A stretch of 64,000 nucleotides of DNA from Paenalicyclobacillus macrosporangiidus. GTDB taxonomy: Bacteria > Bacillota > Bacilli > Alicyclobacillales > Alicyclobacillaceae. Of this stretch, positions 61,066 through 64,000 are shown in pieces. The notes under the pieces were generated by a model. The model saw only the letters and a list, made by a program, of their open reading frames with translations, ran no database searches and was not told the origin of the DNA. Numbering within the stretch: the stretch's first letter is position 1; each line of letters opens with the position of its first letter. The stretch spans positions 124,001 to 188,000 of the forward strand of contig NZ_FPBV01000004.1 of NCBI RefSeq assembly GCF_900116805.1, written 5' to 3'. Position numbers and translations under genes: made by a program.

Positions 61066-61929
61066 TTGGAGAAAATTCGACGGTCGAGATTGAGTGACGC
61101 TGTCGTGGATCGCATCAAGGGGATGATTGAACGCGGAGAATTGAAACCAGGAGACAAGCTTCCCTCCGAGAAGGAGTTGGCCGAAGCGTTTGGCGTGAGC
61201 CGGATGAGTATCCGGGAGGCCTTGTCCATGCTTTCGGCGAGCCAAATCATCGAAATCCGGCACGGTGAAGGCAGCTTCGTCCAGCGAATGGAAGTGTCCA
61301 ATTACATCCCACCGATCGCGGTGTCGCTGTTGGACTTCCCGGCTGCGGCGCTGCATCTGCTGGAGGTCCGCACCATGCTTGCGGTGGGAGCGGCAGAACT
61401 GGCGGCCATGCGCGCGGACGCGGACGCCCTGGCCGAGATGGATGCAGCGCTGTCGGCTTATTGGGACGAGGTACGCGAGCACGGAACAGGTGCGAAGAGC
61501 GACTGGCAGTTCCACCACGCGATTGTGCGGGCGACAAAAAACCCGGTGTTGGTGGAATTTGCGAACCGGATTGCAGATCTCGTCGCGGAGGGGATGCGTT
61601 ATACGCTCGGCAAAAACGTGGGCGACAGCGAGCGGATCCGGCAAGTCGCAGCGGAACATGAGCAAATTGCCGCGGCCATTCGGGCAAGAGACGCGGCTGC
61701 GGCCGGGACCGCGATGCGTCAACACCTCGAACACGTGCGCCAGAAACTGATGAGATTGATGGAGGAACAAAAGCTGGCGACGGCACAGGTGGAAGTACCG
61801 GCGGACATCGCAGCGTCCGCTGGCAAGCGAGCCGAAGGAGCGACCCGCAGCGGGCAGATCGCGGGGAACCTTCAAAGCGAACACACCGTGAAAGTCATCG
61901 GTCAGTTGGCCGACCATCTGGATGAGTAA
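61066..61929 (+). CDS. FadR-subfamily GntR transcriptional regulator
   Basis: A 287-residue protein. The winged helix is DRIKGMIERGELKPGDKLPSEKELAEAFGVSRMSIREALSMLSASQIIEIRHGEGSFV; the FCD effector domain (about 100-240) has VRTMLAVGAAELAAMRADAD, WQFHHAIVRATKNPVL and AEHEQIAAAIRARDAAAAGTAMRQHL, including His residues that bind metal and carboxylate effectors. The TTG at 61066 lies 7 nt after GAAGGAGG. It presumably represses the divergent MFS gene until its organic-acid ligand is present. Confidence 0.88.
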   Translation: MEKIRRSRLSDAVVDRIKGMIERGELKPGDKLPSEKELAEAFGVSRMSIREALSMLSASQIIEIRHGEGSFVQRMEVSNYIPPIAVSLLDFPAAALHLLEVRTMLAVGAAELAAMRADADALAEMDAALSAYWDEVREHGTGAKSDWQFHHAIVRATKNPVLVEFANRIADLVAEGMRYTLGKNVGDSERIRQVAAEHEQIAAAIRARDAAAAGTAMRQHLEHVRQKLMRLMEEQKLATAQVEVPADIAASAGKRAEGATRSGQIAGNLQSEHTVKVIGQLADHLDE

Positions 61930-62061
61930 GCCCCACCGCGGACACACGTGGCGGGGCTGGTCAGCATCTCGTCATTTTCTGATGCAACACGCTCCTCCGG
62001 ACATGTACCGCTATCCTATCGCGTACCTAGATTTACATGATCGAAAGGTGGTGCAAGCCTG

Positions 62062-62760
62062 ATGAAGCATGCGGCGAAGATTGCGGTGGGTGCAGCGTCA
62101 TTGGTTGTGGCTGTCACCGTAGCTGCCATGTCCACGTGGATCTACGGAGCGAGTCAAGATTCGAAAATTGTCACCACGCTGGCAACAGAAGCTGTGGTAT
62201 TCGACATTGCGCAATGTTCACCATTCCGCATGATGGAAGTCCAATCGCCCAGCGACCTAAAAGTCACACACGTTCCGGATCTGGATGAGGTTCCCGCAGG
62301 CAAACCTTTAAAGAAGGCCGTATCCGCCTTGAGTTCCCACTTAGACCCACTTCAGGCTGCTGAGATGATGAACGACACGATTCGGACCGAACATCAGAGC
62401 AAGGTGCAGCGTATCGCATCCCAGTTGTTCACCGAGGACGGATCGTACATGCAGTGGGAAAAGCAGAATCTCCCCAAAATCATAGCGTACGACGATACAC
62501 CCACAAGTTTTCAGTTGGACGGTGGAGTGGATACACTCCAATGGTCGTCCATCAATGTGGACGATCTGCATGGTACGGCCGTGGTAACTGGGCAGGGTGT
62601 CCCATGGGCCTCCTTCGTAGACATGGGCAGTGATGGTTCCGTGGCTCGAACCACTACGCCGCATACCCTGGTCAACTTCACCGTGACATTGAAGAAAGTG
62701 AACGGAACATGGAAGGTGGATACTTTGCAACGGCAGTTTGCACCAGGATATGAGCCTTGA
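62062..62760 (+). CDS. Hypothetical secreted/membrane-anchored protein
   Basis: A 232-residue protein with an N-terminal signal or anchor helix (HAAKIAVGAASLVVAVTVAAMSTWIYGA) and a mixed alpha-beta exported domain (LKKAVSALSSHLDPLQAAEMMNDTIRTEHQSKVQRIASQLF, VNFTVTLKKVNGTWKVDTLQRQFAPGYEP) that resembles small extracellular association domains such as NTF2-like folds. Unrecognised. The ATG at 62062 follows AAAGGTGG. Confidence 0.6.
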   Translation: MKHAAKIAVGAASLVVAVTVAAMSTWIYGASQDSKIVTTLATEAVVFDIAQCSPFRMMEVQSPSDLKVTHVPDLDEVPAGKPLKKAVSALSSHLDPLQAAEMMNDTIRTEHQSKVQRIASQLFTEDGSYMQWEKQNLPKIIAYDDTPTSFQLDGGVDTLQWSSINVDDLHGTAVVTGQGVPWASFVDMGSDGSVARTTTPHTLVNFTVTLKKVNGTWKVDTLQRQFAPGYEP

Positions 62761-62837
62761 TTGGAGTATCATCCAGACAACCTCTCCACATACTCATTCC
62801 CAATTTTCTATTTTTATTATTGCACAGGGCCTCGGAT

Positions 62838-62862
62838 TGAACCCCCTGTATTTGTAAAGAGA
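62838..62862. repeat. Possible solo IS3-family terminal sequence
   Basis: TGAACCCCCTGTATTTGTAA here resembles the IS end TGAACCCGACTTTGTCAAGA at 63211. No transposase is attached. Confidence 0.3.
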
Positions 62863-62921
62863 AATGTGGTTCTTTTGTAGTTTTGGTGAACCTCCCTCCA
62901 TTCGACAACACTCTCGACCGC

Positions 62922-63210
62922 CACACGCTATGCTTGGTCCGAGGTGAAGGACATCGAATTGAAACGTGGCGGATTGGTGTACGTGAACCGCGGTAAAGGC
63001 GACAAGGAACGGGTCGTCCCCGCCACGTCTGAAGTAAGAAGTCGAGTACAAGAATATCTCTCTATGCGAGGAGACGTTTCCCTCGACGAACCGTTGTTCT
63101 TGTCGAATCAGCGACGACGCATTTCAGTGAGGACAGTTGAACACATGCTGAGACAATTGGGGGAGCAGTATCACCCCCATGCCCTTCGCCACACGTTCGT
63201 TCGTGCGTAT
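62922..63210 (+). pseudogene. Tyrosine recombinase (XerC/D-like), truncated by an IS
   Basis: The C-terminal catalytic part is readable: RYAWSEVKDIELKRGGLVYVNRGKGDKERVVPATSEV, LSNQRRRISVRTVEHMLRQLG and HPHALRHTFVRA, which includes the H-x-x-R box. The frame ends at 63213 with a TGA that belongs to the terminal repeat of the IS, so the last Tyr-containing segment is lost; the N-terminal part is also missing upstream of about 62922. Confidence 0.75.
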
Positions 63211-63720
63211 TGAACCCGACTTTGTCAAGACAGATGGGATGGCTTTTAAGAGAGAGATGAGAGACTTTCAATTCAGATAAAAACTGTCTCACGCTGCGTT
63301 TTGTTGCATTTTCCAATTTCTGAATTCCAACGGCGAGCGATAACCTAGTGCGGAATGCGGTCGGTCCGTGTTGTAAAAGTGAATGTACGACTCAATCGCC
63401 GCTTTCGCCTCGGCAAAGCTGCTGTATTCCTGCAGCCAGACCTCCTCCTCCTTCAGCGACCGGAAGAATCGCTCGATGTATGCGTCAGCATCGGGGTTGT
63501 TGTACCCGGTCCGCTCATGGTTGATTTGGCAGACCTTCATCGCTTGGATGAACCGTCGACTCGTCGTCTGGCAGCCATTGTCCGTTCGCAATGTCAGACC
63601 GGCACCTTGAACGCCGTTCGGGAAGCGCCCTCGCCTTCACGATCCACTGCATCACTCGGGCGTACTCATCTGTTTCACGACTCCACTTCCGAAGTTTCGC
63701 CGGTTGATGCAGAGTGCCGG
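63211..63720 (-). mobile_element. IS3-family insertion sequence, partial
   Basis: The end is TGAACCCGACTTTGTCAAGA from 63211, whose complement finishes in the 5'-TG...CA-3' form usual for IS3. The minus strand carries the C-terminal part of the OrfB integrase (63289-63591): LRTDNGCQTTSRRFIQAM, NNPDADAYIERFFRSLKEEEVWLQEY, ESYIHFYNTDRPHSALGYRSPLEFRN. Upstream (toward 63720) a frameshift is evident (ARALPE/NGVQGAGLTLRTDNG). The rest of the element, including OrfA and the other end, is absent before the next gene. Confidence 0.75.
63289..63591 (-). pseudogene. IS3-family transposase OrfB, C-terminal part
   Basis: A 100-residue remnant of the DDE integrase. The second Asp region (RTDNGCQ) and the DDE glutamate region (NPDADAYIERFFRSLKEE) are visible; the first Asp is missing because the N-terminal part is lost or out of frame. 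Confidence 0.75.
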
Positions 63721-63722
63721 TT

Positions 63723-64000
63723 TCATGACCAAACTTTCTTCCACGTATGCCCTCCATCCGTTGTTTCCCAAATTTGATTTGTAGAGGAACCAGCACGTTT
63801 TGGCACCCATACGACCCAGCCAACAGACTTCGACACAAAGTCCAGTTGTGTCGGAATGTAATTTCGCAACAGCGTTGAGAAGGGGGCTTTCGGAAGTGTA
63901 ATGTTTCTCCATGAAGTTCCCCCGTTCGTTGTCTCGTACAGGGTCGAAAATGTCTTGCTTGGTGTGAGGGGAATAGCCACCCCGACACTTGTACTTGGGA
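63723..64000 (-). CDS. BNR/YCF48-like propeller protein (partial)
   Basis: The C-terminal part of a protein cut by the right edge. YETTNGGTSWRNITLP, LDFVSKSVGWVVW and WETTDGGHTWKKVWS are propeller repeats of the same kind as in the lipoprotein at 54540-55664. The stop is at 63723, directly beside the IS remnant. Confidence 0.7.
   Translation of the reverse strand, partial: PSTSVGVAIPLTPSKTFSTLYETTNGGTSWRNITLPKAPFSTLLRNYIPTQLDFVSKSVGWVVWVPKRAGSSTNQIWETTDGGHTWKKVWS

Noticed and set aside
1-64000. tRNA, rRNA or CRISPR arrays
   Set aside because: No CCA-ended cloverleaf, rRNA core segment or regularly spaced direct repeat was noticed by eye; a tRNAscan and CRISPR search would be decisive.

Overview
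The window looks like chromosomal DNA of a GC-rich, spore-forming-type Firmicute, most likely Alicyclobacillaceae (Alicyclobacillus/Kyrpidia-like). This is an inference from strong GGAGG ribosome sites, very frequent TTG and GTG starts, sigma-A promoters of TTGACA-N17-TATAAT type, and Bacillus-type riboswitch and gene pairings (Mn riboswitch-TerC, RarD, YtrA-type GntR plus ABC). No rRNA, tRNA or CRISPR array was seen.

The left half (about 1-34.5 kb) is dense and mostly intact. It begins with an FMN-dependent alpha-hydroxy-acid oxidase (cut by the left edge), a succinate/acetate CoA-transferase, two ECF sigma/anti-sigma pairs (2476-4545 and 10276-11918), a zinc alcohol dehydrogenase, a RarD transporter, a GH130 glycoside phosphorylase and a TerC metal exporter behind a manganese riboswitch. 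A two-component pair follows whose response regulator has been gutted by internal deletions (13611-15079). A large leftward operon (17193-24196) covers assimilatory sulfate reduction from ATP sulfurylase and APS/PAPS reductase to sulfite reductase, and carries its own siroheme genes. A TetR-controlled ABC exporter (24360-26783), an HD-GYP protein, a ClpX-type zinc-finger protein, VOC and GH-like enzymes, a MarR-GNAT regulator and a GntR-controlled ABC exporter (31718-34578) complete this part.

The right half (34.5-64 kb) is an accessory region mixing regulatory modules with decaying genes. The most interesting unit is a leftward cluster (35235-38750): a c-di-GMP-I riboswitch, an EAL-domain gene interrupted near its 5' end by a run of 16 G, a FapA-domain protein and a stand-alone receiver. 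It looks like a c-di-GMP circuit with both RNA feedback and slipped-strand on/off switching. Further on are a ykkC-subclass riboswitch with an overlapping terminator in front of a NUDIX hydrolase (44186-44371), an arsenic operon arsR-arsI-arsB-arsC::GNAT whose acetyltransferase part is frameshifted, a leaderless MarR/YciI pair, and an RsbT-like kinase next to a histidine-kinase/RsbR-STAS fusion.

Decay is widespread in this half. It includes a cation/proton antiporter with a frameshift and a nonsense codon, an MFS transporter with a deletion, a remnant ECF sigma/anti-sigma pair, a GbsR-like regulator with an internal stop, a diverged partial copy of a 195-residue gene, and a tyrosine recombinase cut by an IS3-type insertion at the right end. 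A second MFS transporter with a divergent FadR-type regulator and a textbook operator (60898-60946) appears intact.
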